A stretch of DNA of 23,812 nucleotides. Origin: Deltaproteobacteria bacterium. GTDB lineage: Bacteria; Desulfobacterota; Desulfobacteria; Desulfobacterales; JAFDCJ01. A model generated the notes under the pieces. That model made no database searches, was not told the origin of the DNA, and saw nothing but the letters and a program-made list of their open reading frames with translations. The stretch's first letter is position 1. Each line of letters begins with the position of its first letter. The stretch is taken from contig JAJRVC010000127.1 in the NCBI GenBank assembly GCA_024277475.1, positions 1 through 23,812 of the forward strand, written 5' to 3'. Shown piece after piece: positions 15,951 through 23,459 of this stretch. The position numbers were made by a program, and so were the translations under genes.

Positions 15951-16436
15951 ATGAAAACAATCAAGGAAATAAGCATTCTGGTGGGTGCATCGATCATCGC
16001 AGCATTTGCAGTCAATTATTTCTCACCGGCCGGTATCGCCCTGATCGGCCAGTGGAATACCGCAAAGGGTGTGATTACGGCCAATGAAAAAAACGCTATT
16101 ATTCTTGACGACCTTGAAATCGGTGACGTAGCCCTGGCCAAGAAATTGTATGACAGCCAAAAATTCGTTTTTGTCGATGCCCGGTCCAGGGCTGATTATG
16201 ATGAAGGGCACATCAAGGGGGCGGTTTCTTTGCCGGTTGGGCAGTTTGATGAAAAAATCGAGGCGTTTCTGGAACAATATCCACCTGAAAAAGCCATCGT
16301 CACCTATTGTTCGGGCAGGACCTGTGAGGACAGTCACAAGCTTGCACAACTTCTTATGGCCTTTGGATATACGGAGATAAATGTTTTTATAGACGGCTTT
16401 CCGGAATGGAAAGCGGAAGGGTATCCCGTTGAATAA
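15951..16436 (+). CDS. Membrane-anchored rhodanese-like protein
   Basis: 161 aa from ATG 15951 (MKTIKEISILVG), which begins a clean membrane anchor (about 5-25). An in-frame GTG at 15918 overlaps the thioredoxin gene by 8 bp and would add 11 residues. Neither start has a clear ribosome site. The rhodanese domain has FVDARSRADYDEGHIKGA and the active loop CSGRTC with the catalytic Cys at residue 120 (counted from 15951), then FGYTEINVFIDGFPEW. Rhodaneses carry sulfane sulfur as a persulfide on this Cys. The anchor places the domain outside the membrane, near the secreted thioredoxin. The extra Cys at the loop end could form a disulfide with the active Cys. The gene overlaps the next one by 8 bp, indicating translational coupling. 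Confidence 0.88.
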   Translation: MKTIKEISILVGASIIAAFAVNYFSPAGIALIGQWNTAKGVITANEKNAIILDDLEIGDVALAKKLYDSQKFVFVDARSRADYDEGHIKGAVSLPVGQFDEKIEAFLEQYPPEKAIVTYCSGRTCEDSHKLAQLLMAFGYTEINVFIDGFPEWKAEGYPVE

Positions 16437-16890
16437 ACCCATCAGCACCTTCTTTGGTAACCACTGGATCGAGTTCACGGTACGCTGGATTCTTGGGGGG
16501 ATATTTGTATATGCCAGTTATAACAAGATCCTGGCGCCGGCTGTTTTTGCAAAGATTATTTACGGATATGACCTTTTTCCGGCCCCGTTAATCAACCTGA
16601 TTGCCATCATTGTGCCTCTATTGGAGCTTGTCTCAGGGCTCGCCCTGATTATCGGGTTTTATCCACGGTCCGCCGCACTGATCGTCAATGCCATGCTGTC
16701 GGTCTTTATAGCCGCTCTTTCCATAAATCTTATCCGTGGCCATGAATTCGACTGTGGTTGTTTTTCGATAAATGCCAGCGGTCAAGGGACCTTTGCCGGA
16801 TCATTGATTTTCCGGGACTTGGTATTGTTTGCTTTGGGTCTTTATATTTTCTTTTATCGCAATGCGCGCAAGCTGTGCACTGTGAGTTAA
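16429..16890 (+). CDS. MauE/DoxX-family membrane protein
   Basis: 153 aa, TTG start with GGAAGG about 9 nt upstream, overlapping the rhodanese stop. Four membrane helices (about 18-38, 55-77, 82-102, 128-146) and the motif HEFDCGCF, with C109 and C111 between helices 3 and 4, match the MauE/DoxX group. MauE is needed for disulfide formation in methylamine dehydrogenase, and DoxX is a thiosulfate:quinone oxidoreductase subunit in archaea. No methylamine genes are near, so here it more likely passes electrons between the thiols of the adjacent Trx-like or rhodanese protein and the quinone pool. That role is inferred from gene order. Confidence 0.82.
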   Translation: MNKPISTFFGNHWIEFTVRWILGGIFVYASYNKILAPAVFAKIIYGYDLFPAPLINLIAIIVPLLELVSGLALIIGFYPRSAALIVNAMLSVFIAALSINLIRGHEFDCGCFSINASGQGTFAGSLIFRDLVLFALGLYIFFYRNARKLCTVS

Positions 16891-16940
16891 AGGCTGTCAC
16901 GCTAGAGGCTGTTCACACTAAAAAAAGACGGAGTATAGCT

Positions 16941-17519
16941 ATGGGAGAAAATAAAAAAAAGCCTACCGGTGCAGGTAAAAGCAGTTTTGACCTGATTGAT
17001 TCACAGAAATTGTTTCATGAACTCGACCTCCGGAAAGGAATTTCGTTTCTGGATGTGGCCAGCGGCAGAGGACTATATAGTTTGGCGGTTTCAGATATTA
17101 TTGGACCCCAGGGTAGCGTTTTTGCAGTTGATTTGTGGGCCGAGGGAATCGAAATTCTTAAAACCGCCGCACAAGAAAAAGGAATTGAAAACATCACAGC
17201 CCTCGTCAGTGATGTCGGCCGGCGAATTCCCGTCGAAGATCAATCGATCGATGTCTGTCTGATCGCTACGGCTTTGCATGACTTTGTCGAGGACCGCATC
17301 GACCGGGGTGTGCTCAATGAAATTGTAAGGGTGGTCAAACCGGCCGGCACCCTTGCGGTTATGGAATTTAAGAAAATAGACAGCCCCCCGGGACCTCCCA
17401 AACACATCAGAATGACACCTGAAGATGTCACAGACAGGCTCGATCCATACGGTTTCAAAAAAGAACGCACTGCGGATGTTGGGCACTATAACTATCTAAT
17501 GTTGTTTAAAAAAAAGTAG
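16941..17519 (+). CDS. Class I SAM-dependent methyltransferase
   Basis: 192 aa from ATG 16941, which has GGAG 8 nt upstream. The frame is open further upstream, but that part is a shadow of the MauE gene. SAM-binding motif I is at about 37-46 (FLDVASGRGL), the acidic ribose-binding residue is in FAVDLW, motif II is DVCLIATALHDF, and PPGPPKHIRMTPEDV precedes a final strand. It resembles UbiE/arsenite-type methyltransferases of anaerobes, but the substrate is unknown. It follows the redox cassette by 50 bp and may be its last gene. A thiol or sulfur substrate is only a contextual guess. A GC hairpin follows 30 bp after the stop. Confidence 0.85.
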   Translation: MGENKKKPTGAGKSSFDLIDSQKLFHELDLRKGISFLDVASGRGLYSLAVSDIIGPQGSVFAVDLWAEGIEILKTAAQEKGIENITALVSDVGRRIPVEDQSIDVCLIATALHDFVEDRIDRGVLNEIVRVVKPAGTLAVMEFKKIDSPPGPPKHIRMTPEDVTDRLDPYGFKKERTADVGHYNYLMLFKKK

Positions 17520-17549
17520 GAGATCACGGATTCAAAGTCCGCCCTGGCC

Positions 17550-17574
17550 TCCGGCTCGTAGCCTACGAGCCGGA
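17550..17574. repeat. GC-rich hairpin after the methyltransferase gene
   Basis: TCCGGCTCGTA / TACGAGCCGGA, 11-bp perfect arms around GCC. There is no T-run, so it is a weak terminator candidate. Further on, CTACGCCCCGGC (about 17586-17597) recurs in reverse orientation in the GC-rich patch near 23591-23602. This suggests a dispersed GC-rich repeat. Confidence 0.55.
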
Positions 17575-17743
17575 AGTCATAGGTCCTACGCCCCGGCGGG
17601 AAATGGCGGAGTTTTAAAGCAAGAATCGTAAAGATTCAATAAATATTGAATATTTGCAATTAAATCGGTACAAAGAGATCGTGCAATGGTCAATAGTTTG
17701 AATTTGTCTACCACAGACCACACGCTACCCACGACAAGTCCTG

Positions 17744-18361
17744 TTATATTTTCAGACTTGTTAGTATCTTTTGTTCCCCGGCTTTTGCCTGCTGTTCCAG
17801 ATCATTTATTTCCCGGGTCATTTTTTTTACAAATTCATCATCTTCGATGGAGCCTAAATTAATTTTTACATTGTATAATGCTGCCAGGGCACCGGTTCGG
17901 GCGTTCATGGCGGCCACAATCCCATCTGTGACGGCATTTTTATTTCCACTCTCAACGGCTCTACCGGCCAGGTCTATGACCTTGACCGCATGTTTGGCAA
18001 CCTCCAGGGGTACCAGGGCAGCGTGTTTAAAAGCTTTCTGGACTTCCTGCTTTCGCAACTCCTTTTCCCGGTCCGTTTCCCTGGGAAGTTTAAAGGCGGC
18101 CATAACTTCACTGTAGGCCTCGGCATCCCTGTCAATGGCTGCGGTCAGTTTTTCTCTCAAGGCTGTGGCTTCCCGTTCAATATCATTCATCTCTTTTTCG
18201 ACGGCTTTATAGCCCTTTTTGCCGATGGTCAGATTAGCTACCATTTCGGTAAGGCCGGATGCCAGGGAGGCATTCAAAGCGGCAACACTTCCGCCGCCGG
18301 GAACCGCGGTCCCCGCGGCTGCTTTTTCCAGATACTCCGTAATTTTCAAATTGGCTAACAA
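17744..18361 (-). CDS. fchA: Formimidoyltetrahydrofolate cyclodeaminase
   Basis: 205 aa, the usual length. It releases ammonia from 5-formimino-THF to give 5,10-methenyl-THF. Family marks are ITEYLEKAAAGTAVPGGGSV at the N-terminus, then ALNASLASGLTEMV and the helix-rich body (PLEVAKHAVKV, SDG-like VTDGIVAA). The start is a TTG at 18361-18359, with a strong GGAGG upstream, and overlaps the hutI stop by 7 bp. The genes are therefore coupled. In mammals this domain is fused to the formiminotransferase; here the two are separate genes of one operon. The product methenyl-THF can enter one-carbon metabolism, including the Wood-Ljungdahl route if present. Cytoplasmic. Confidence 0.93.
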   Translation of the reverse strand: MLANLKITEYLEKAAAGTAVPGGGSVAALNASLASGLTEMVANLTIGKKGYKAVEKEMNDIEREATALREKLTAAIDRDAEAYSEVMAAFKLPRETDREKELRKQEVQKAFKHAALVPLEVAKHAVKVIDLAGRAVESGNKNAVTDGIVAAMNARTGALAALYNVKINLGSIEDDEFVKKMTREINDLEQQAKAGEQKILTSLKI

Positions 18362-19644
18362 TATGTTATTCCTCCTTTTTCTCTGTCAAAAACCAAATTA
18401 CCCTTTTTGACGACTTTGTCTACCGTGCTGATCCCGATATGATAGGGAATGAATTTGTAAGACGGATACTCGAGCACCGCCAAATCCCCATGCTTGCCGA
18501 CATCTATACTGCCGATGGTATCGGCCCTGTCAATGGCGGCTGCAGCGTTAATCGTCAGCGCCGTAATGGCTTCTTCGGTAGTGATGTCCATATAAAGTGT
18601 CGCCAGAGCGAAAATGAGCGGTATGGATTCCGTGAAACAACTGCCCGGATTAAAATCGGTCGCCAGCGCTACTGCACAATTGGAATCTATCATATGACGT
18701 CCCCTGGCATATGGTTCTTTTAAACTGAAAGCGGTTGCCGGAAGCAGGGTGGCAATCACACCGGAGGCGGCCATTTGGTGGATACCTTCCTCAGAGGCCT
18801 GCAGCAGGTGGTCGGCCGAGACCGCTTCAAGCTCGGCAGCCAGTTCAGCTCCGCCGGTTTGTACGATTTCATCGGCATGAAGCTTTAATTTTAATCCCAG
18901 CTCCTTTGCTTTACTTAAAAGACGCCGGGATTGATCGATGGAAAAAACATTTTTTTCACAAAAAATATCACAAAATTCCGCAAGTTGTTGTTTGGCCACC
19001 CGCGGCATGACGTCTCTCATCATAAATTCAATGAAGGCATCTTCTCTGCCTTTATAGTCTTCGGGCACGGCATGGGCCCCCAGAAATGTCACGGCGATGT
19101 CCATGTAGTGTATTTTGTTTAAATGCGCCATGACTTCGAGTTGCTTGATTTCCGTGTCGCAGTCCAATCCATAGCCGCTTTTGGCTTCCACGGTGGTTAC
19201 CCCCAAGGACAGCATGGAATCGAGTCGTTTGATCCCCGACTGAATCAGTTCTTCGAAAGTGGCCCTACGGGTAGCCTGGACGGTGTTGGCGATTCCGCCA
19301 CCGCGGTTCATGATTTCCATATAGCTGTCGCCACGCAGGCGCCAGGAATATTCTTCAGCGCGAAAACCGCTGAAAACTAAATGGGTGTGTGGATCGACAA
19401 AGCCGGGCAGCACCGCCTTGTTTTTGGCATCGATAATGTCAAAATCAGACAAATCAGATCCCGATTTCTCCAATTCTGCCTCAATTTCTTTGGTGGTACC
19501 CACCGTTTTAATCATTCCTTCTTTAATAACCGCGGCACCATCCGGAATAATCTTCAACTCAGCCATTTCCCTGCCCCGTTTGGCGGCAAATCCACTGCAG
19601 GTGACCAACTCGGTGGCATTTTTGATGATTAAATTTCCATGCAT
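18355..19644 (-). CDS. hutI: Imidazolonepropionase
   Basis: 429 aa, the usual size. It hydrolyses 4-imidazolone-5-propionate to N-formimino-glutamate. It is a metal-dependent amidohydrolase with metal-binding H86 and H88 (PHTHLVFSG), the substrate-contacting RGGGIANTV (NRGGGI), LKLHADE and ADHLLQ with further histidines, and the catalytic-site Asp in ATDFNPGS. ATG with AAGGA 7 nt upstream. It is third in the minus-strand hut operon, with 249 bp to ftcD upstream (a gap holding repeat fragments) and a 7-bp overlap with fchA downstream. No deletions or missing key residues seen. Confidence 0.96.
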   Translation of the reverse strand: MHGNLIIKNATELVTCSGFAAKRGREMAELKIIPDGAAVIKEGMIKTVGTTKEIEAELEKSGSDLSDFDIIDAKNKAVLPGFVDPHTHLVFSGFRAEEYSWRLRGDSYMEIMNRGGGIANTVQATRRATFEELIQSGIKRLDSMLSLGVTTVEAKSGYGLDCDTEIKQLEVMAHLNKIHYMDIAVTFLGAHAVPEDYKGREDAFIEFMMRDVMPRVAKQQLAEFCDIFCEKNVFSIDQSRRLLSKAKELGLKLKLHADEIVQTGGAELAAELEAVSADHLLQASEEGIHQMAASGVIATLLPATAFSLKEPYARGRHMIDSNCAVALATDFNPGSCFTESIPLIFALATLYMDITTEEAITALTINAAAAIDRADTIGSIDVGKHGDLAVLEYPSYKFIPYHIGISTVDKVVKKGNLVFDREKGGITYC

Positions 19645-19893
19645 AAGATTTCCTTTTTAATTTTACCACCCGCTACGTTTGAGGTACGGAGAACACAGAG
19701 AAACCAATATTTTTGATTTGCAGAGTGATGGTTGTAAATCAAAATTCACTGCTATCAAAGGTCCCACTCAATGTCATTAGCTTAACACCAACTTCTCATG
19801 GGAGCGGCTTTCCAGCCACACGAACAGGTGACGCAACGCTGGATTCACTTAATCACGGGCAACGAGCGTCTATTCATCAACCGGCATTCAGCA
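19645..19893. other. ftcD-hutI gap with repeat fragments
   Basis: This 249-bp gap inside the hut operon contains a degenerate CAGAG-type repeat (GGAGAACACAGAG, about 19687-19699) and a REP-like fragment GGGAGCGGCTTTCCAGCC (about 19800-19817). No gene is visible. The gap could contain an internal promoter for hutI-fchA. Confidence 0.45.
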
Positions 19894-20799
19894 TCACTCA
19901 TAAATACGGTACTCCAACACCTGCTCCATAGTAAAGTCTTCGACCCCCAGATAATACACGGCCGCATCAATCAGTGCTGCCATGGGCACCAGGCCGATGA
20001 TTTCGCTGCCGACCACATTAACTCCGTAACGCCGGGCTTCAATTTTAATCAGTTCGACGACGCGGTACAGGGCGGTCCTGGTGTAGTCCGTCATATTCAT
20101 CGAGACCTGGACAATGCCGCGGTCTTTTAACTCGATACCGATGCCCTTGCAATACCGCAGTCCGCCACTGATGTGCCTGACATTTCTGGCGATTTGATCG
20201 GCGATTTCCAGCCGGTTTGTGTCCAGGTTGACATTAAAGGCCACCAGGGGCATGCGGGCACCCATGGCCGTTACCCCGGCGGTGGGATGAACCCGGGCCG
20301 GGCCGAAATCGGGTGCCCATTCCGGTTGTTCGAGTTTTTCGGCCATGGCCTCGAACTGGCCTTTTCTGATGGTTGCCAGGTTCCGCCGCTCCGGTCGTGC
20401 GGCCGATTGCTCATACAAAAAAATCGGTAGTGAATATGCTTCAGCCGCGAGCTTCGCGGTCGCTTTGGAAATATCTACGGCCTCCTGGACGCTGACATTT
20501 TTTACCGGGATAAAGGGAACCACATCAATGGCTCCCATTCTGGGATGCTGCCCCTGATGAGTGCTCATATCGATGAGTTCCACGGCAACGCCCATGGATT
20601 CGACGACGGCGGTTTTTAACGGTTCAGGTTCACCGACCACGGTTACCACCGAGCGGTTGTGATCTTCGTCATTCTGGTAATCCAACAGCTTAACGTCTTT
20701 TTTTCCCCGAAACGGCTCAACTATTTTTTCAATTTTTTTTAAATCACGTCCTTCGCTGAAATTAGGGACGCATTCGATAATCTTTTTTATGGTGGTCAT
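19894..20799 (-). CDS. ftcD: Glutamate formimidoyltransferase
   Basis: 301 aa, matching the stand-alone formiminotransferase rather than the bifunctional mammalian enzyme. It moves the formimino group from N-formimino-glutamate to THF and releases glutamate. Motifs are CVPNFSEGRD at the N-terminus, DHNRSVVTVVG, the catalytic His85 in HQGQHPRMGAIDVVPFIPV, and the C-terminal half with TAVGA-like VTAMGARMPLVAFNVNL and GSEIIGLVP. ATG with AGGA 7 nt upstream. It is the second gene of the hut operon, 129 bp after hutU; that gap holds an inverted repeat. FtcD acts with FchA, which takes the formimino-THF onward. Confidence 0.95.
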   Translation of the reverse strand: MTTIKKIIECVPNFSEGRDLKKIEKIVEPFRGKKDVKLLDYQNDEDHNRSVVTVVGEPEPLKTAVVESMGVAVELIDMSTHQGQHPRMGAIDVVPFIPVKNVSVQEAVDISKATAKLAAEAYSLPIFLYEQSAARPERRNLATIRKGQFEAMAEKLEQPEWAPDFGPARVHPTAGVTAMGARMPLVAFNVNLDTNRLEIADQIARNVRHISGGLRYCKGIGIELKDRGIVQVSMNMTDYTRTALYRVVELIKIEARRYGVNVVGSEIIGLVPMAALIDAAVYYLGVEDFTMEQVLEYRIYE

Positions 20800-20825
20800 G
20801 TCTTTTTCCTAATTTTTTAGTTTTC

Positions 20826-20903
20826 TCACCGCAGGCGCGAAGTACGCAGAGATGTTTTTTCTTATTCTCCAAACCTTTGCGTCCTTTGCGCCTCTAACGG
20901 TGA
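20826..20903. repeat. CGCAGAG-type inverted repeat between hutU and ftcD
   Basis: The left arm 20826-20850 (TCACCGCAGGCGCGAAGTAC...) and the right arm about 20874-20903 (its reverse complement begins TCACCGTTAGAGGCGCAAAG) form an imperfect hairpin. AAGTACGCAGAG (20840-20851) recurs exactly at 23520-23531. This is a dispersed, probably non-coding repeat family. The hairpin would be transcribed within the hut mRNA and might stabilise or attenuate it. Confidence 0.7.
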
Positions 20904-20928
20904 ATAAAGTTGACCCCAACGAGGCACA

Positions 20929-22974
20929 TCAATTATTCAAATCGGCAAATGCCCGGGCGACCAGCTCTGCGACCAGCTTTTCATCGGTTAGAAACGGCAG
21001 AGTAATGTGGTCCGAGCCGCGGCGCATGTCATTGTACTTGATGGCGGTTTCGATGGAATTGTCGTTTCTGGCCCAGGCGCGCCGGGCAACACCTCCCATC
21101 ACATCCCAGGGGATGGCCTGTTGGATAACGCTGTCGATACGTTCACTGCCGTCCAGCACCAGGCCGAAACCACCGTTGACGGCCTTGCCGATACCGACGC
21201 CGCCGCCGTTGTGCAGGGCCACCAGGCTCATGCCCCGGCAAGCATTACCGGCAAAACACTGGGTGGCCATGTCCGCCATAATATTGCTGCCGTCTTTGAT
21301 GTTGGCCGTTTCCCTGAAGGGGGAATCCGTACCGCCGGTATCGTGGTGATCTCTTCCCAGCATAACGGGTCCGATCTCGCCGTTTCGAACCATTTCGTTG
21401 AATTTCAGCGCGATGGCCAACCGTCCCATGGCGTCCTGGTAGAGTATCCGGGCCTTGGTGCCGACCACCAGTTTGTTTTTCGCGGCATCCCTGATCCAGA
21501 CGTAGTTGTCACGATCCTGAAACCTTCTGTCCGGATCGATACATTCCATGACAGCCTTGTCGGTTTTGAGCAGGTCTTCATCTTTGCCGCTCAGACAGAC
21601 CCAGCGAAAGGGACCGTAACCATAGTCAAATAGAATCGGGCCCATAAGGTCTTCCACATAGGATTGGTAAATAAACCCATCCAAAGAATCTTTTCCGTTT
21701 TTACAGATATCATTGACACCTGCGTCGTAGACGGCTTTTAAAAAGCTGTTGCCGTAGTCGAAAAAATAGGTCCCCCGGTCAACCAAGGTTTTTATCAGCT
21801 CGAAATGGCGTCTCAAGGTTGCGTCCACCATTTCCTTGAACCCGGCATGACCTGATTTCAGAAGCTCCGTACGCTGGTCGAATGAAATTCCCTGGGGGCA
21901 ATACCCCCCCTCGTAGACTGCGTGGCAGGAAGTCTGGTCCGACAACAGGTCGATTTTGATATGGTTGTTGACCGCATATTCAATTAGATCCACCACGTTT
22001 CCGAAAAAGGCAATGGTGGTGCTCTTTTTTTTCTGCCGGTATTCGGTTGCCAGCTTAAAGGCTTCAGCGGGATCCCCCACGGCTTTTTTAATCCATCCCT
22101 GCTCCAGCCGGGTTTGGATCCTGGAAGGGTCGACTTCGGCGATGACGGCAACCCCATTGGCAATTTCCACGGCTTTTCCTTGGGCGCCGCTCATCCCTCC
22201 CAGGCCCGAGGATACAAACAGGCGGCCGGCTAAATCCTGGTCCGGCGGAATCCCGAGTTTGAACCTTCCCGCGTTAAGAATAGTACTGTAGGTGCCGTGT
22301 ACGATTCCCTGGGGGCCGATGTACATCCAGCCGCCGGCCGTCATCTGGCCGTAGTTGGCCACCCCCAGTGCCATGGCCCGATGCCAGTTTTCCTGGTCGT
22401 CAAAGCATCCGACCATCAGGGCGTTTGTGATAATCGTCCGCGGCGCATCCGCAGAAGAGGCGAATAGACCCAGGGGGTGCCCGGACTCCATCACCAGGGT
22501 CTGATCCCGGGTTAACACTTCCAAATACCGTTTGATCAGACGGTACTGCATCCAGTTCTGACAGACCTGGCCGGTTTCACCATAGGTAACCAGTTCATAG
22601 GGGTACAGGGCGACATCAAAATCCAGGTTGTTATCGATCATTACCTGAAAGGCTTTGCCCTCGATACAGTTACCCCTGTATTCATCGATGGGTTTGCCTT
22701 TAATAGGGCCGGGCGGTCGGAAACGGTAACCGTAAATTCGTCCCCTGGACAGCAATTCATCCAGGAATTCGGGTGCCAAGGTCGAATGCCATTTATCAGG
22801 GACGTAGCGCAGGGCGTTTTTTAAAGCCAGTTGCGTTTCCTTTTGGGTGAGTGCGAAATGCCTGGCGGGTGCCCGGCGTATGCCTTTTTCAAAATCCGGC
22901 AACTCGGGCAGGTCCTCAAATATTTCGCCCAGGTGGATTTTCATTGCCTGTGAGATATTGATGTTGTTTTGCAT
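20929..22974 (-). CDS. hutU: Urocanate hydratase, long form
   Basis: 681 aa. It adds water to urocanate to give imidazolonepropionate, with tightly bound NAD+ as electrophile. The NAD-binding glycine motif is at 257-265 (GLGGMSGAQ). Other marks are GGWMYIGPQGIVHGTY, LSDQTSCHAVYEGGY and RDHHDTGGTDSPFRET. Most bacterial enzymes are about 550-560 aa. This longer version is close in length to mammalian urocanase, with an extended N-terminal part (about 1-100) and a more divergent core. ATG with GAGGAG about 6 nt upstream. It is the first visible gene of the minus-strand hut operon. Histidine ammonia-lyase is missing from the window, so urocanate must come from a lyase elsewhere or from uptake. 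Confidence 0.95.
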   Translation of the reverse strand: MQNNINISQAMKIHLGEIFEDLPELPDFEKGIRRAPARHFALTQKETQLALKNALRYVPDKWHSTLAPEFLDELLSRGRIYGYRFRPPGPIKGKPIDEYRGNCIEGKAFQVMIDNNLDFDVALYPYELVTYGETGQVCQNWMQYRLIKRYLEVLTRDQTLVMESGHPLGLFASSADAPRTIITNALMVGCFDDQENWHRAMALGVANYGQMTAGGWMYIGPQGIVHGTYSTILNAGRFKLGIPPDQDLAGRLFVSSGLGGMSGAQGKAVEIANGVAVIAEVDPSRIQTRLEQGWIKKAVGDPAEAFKLATEYRQKKKSTTIAFFGNVVDLIEYAVNNHIKIDLLSDQTSCHAVYEGGYCPQGISFDQRTELLKSGHAGFKEMVDATLRRHFELIKTLVDRGTYFFDYGNSFLKAVYDAGVNDICKNGKDSLDGFIYQSYVEDLMGPILFDYGYGPFRWVCLSGKDEDLLKTDKAVMECIDPDRRFQDRDNYVWIRDAAKNKLVVGTKARILYQDAMGRLAIALKFNEMVRNGEIGPVMLGRDHHDTGGTDSPFRETANIKDGSNIMADMATQCFAGNACRGMSLVALHNGGGVGIGKAVNGGFGLVLDGSERIDSVIQQAIPWDVMGGVARRAWARNDNSIETAIKYNDMRRGSDHITLPFLTDEKLVAELVARAFADLNN

Positions 22975-23011
22975 TTAATCTCCTCGTGTCTTTATTGTCT
23001 TCTTTGTCCTT

Positions 23012-23037
23012 AACCCTGAACGTTGAACCCTGAACCT
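23012..23037. repeat. AACCCTGAAC-type repeat
   Basis: AACCCTGAAC occurs twice within 23012-23037 (AACCCTGAACGTTGAACC...). GAACCCTGAACCT (23025-23037) is the exact reverse complement of 5718-5730. A short dispersed repeat lying between the hutU start and its upstream DNA. Confidence 0.55.
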
Positions 23038-23148
23038 GGAAACGGTTATCTTTTGATATTGTCTCAACAGGATTATCACAGCATCCCGGAATAAATCAAC
23101 AGGAAGGATGGCAAACGGATTTTTTGTCTGTGATTTAAAGTTGATGGA

Positions 23149-23246
23149 CTCGTAAAAAGTCCGAAAAGAGCCAATTTTCAAATTTTGGGGTCAATAATTT
23201 CAATAGGTTAAAAGATCGAAATTTGAGAATTTTGACTTTCTACGAG
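23149..23246. repeat. Nested inverted repeat (MITE-like)
   Basis: Outer arms CTCGTAAAAAGTC (23149-23161) and GACTTTCTACGAG (23234-23246) match at 12 of 13. Inner arms AATTTTCAAATTT (23173-23185) and AAATTTGAGAATT (23219-23231) also match at 12 of 13. The left side carries an extra 7-10 nt. It looks like a small non-autonomous palindromic element. No target-site duplication was identified. Confidence 0.65.
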
Positions 23247-23313
23247 ACTGTCAAAGTTACCGGGCTCATGTCTGTTTGTCCAGACCTGTTTTTTATTCCT
23301 ATCATTCTAACAG

Positions 23314-23355
23314 TTGTGAAATAATTTTCATAATTTTATGAACATTTTTTCACAA
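23314..23355. promoter_or_regulatory. Long AT-rich dyad, possible activator site
   Basis: Arms 23314-23332 (TTGTGAAATAATTTTCATA) and 23337-23355 pair at 17 of 19 positions around ATTT. It is centred about 120 bp upstream of the sigma-54 -12 element, the distance range at which enhancer-binding proteins usually bind. Confidence 0.5.
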
Positions 23356-23382
23356 AAAAATGCAGATTGCTTTAACCAGATG

Positions 23383-23401
23383 ATGGTTACCATGTAACCA
23401 T
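23383..23401. promoter_or_regulatory. Palindrome ATGGTTAC-CAT-GTAACCAT, operator candidate
   Basis: Perfect 8-bp arms with a 3-nt centre (23383-23390 and 23394-23401), about 65 bp upstream of the sigma-54 -12 element. Probably a binding site for a dimeric regulator. Confidence 0.5.
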
Positions 23402-23443
23402 TTAATTCTATAGAACAAATTTGCCATATTATTAACGGCCTTT

Positions 23444-23459
23444 TGGTATGATTTTTGCG
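23444..23459 (+). promoter_or_regulatory. Sigma-54 (-24/-12) promoter candidate
   Basis: TGGTATGATTTTTGCG has the invariant GG (23445-23446) and GC (23457-23458) exactly 12 nt apart, within TGG-N8-TTGC. Transcription would start near 23470 and run rightward. No credible plus-strand gene follows inside the window, so the transcript may be a small RNA or the leader of a gene beyond the edge. The opposing partial gene at the right edge weakens the second option. Confidence 0.5.

Noticed and set aside
21007..21633. 208-codon open frame on the plus strand
   Set aside because: Antisense shadow of hutU.
22975..23181. 68-codon open frame upstream of hutU on the minus strand
   Set aside because: Composed of repeat sequence (AACCCTGAAC type and inverted-repeat arm); no conserved features.
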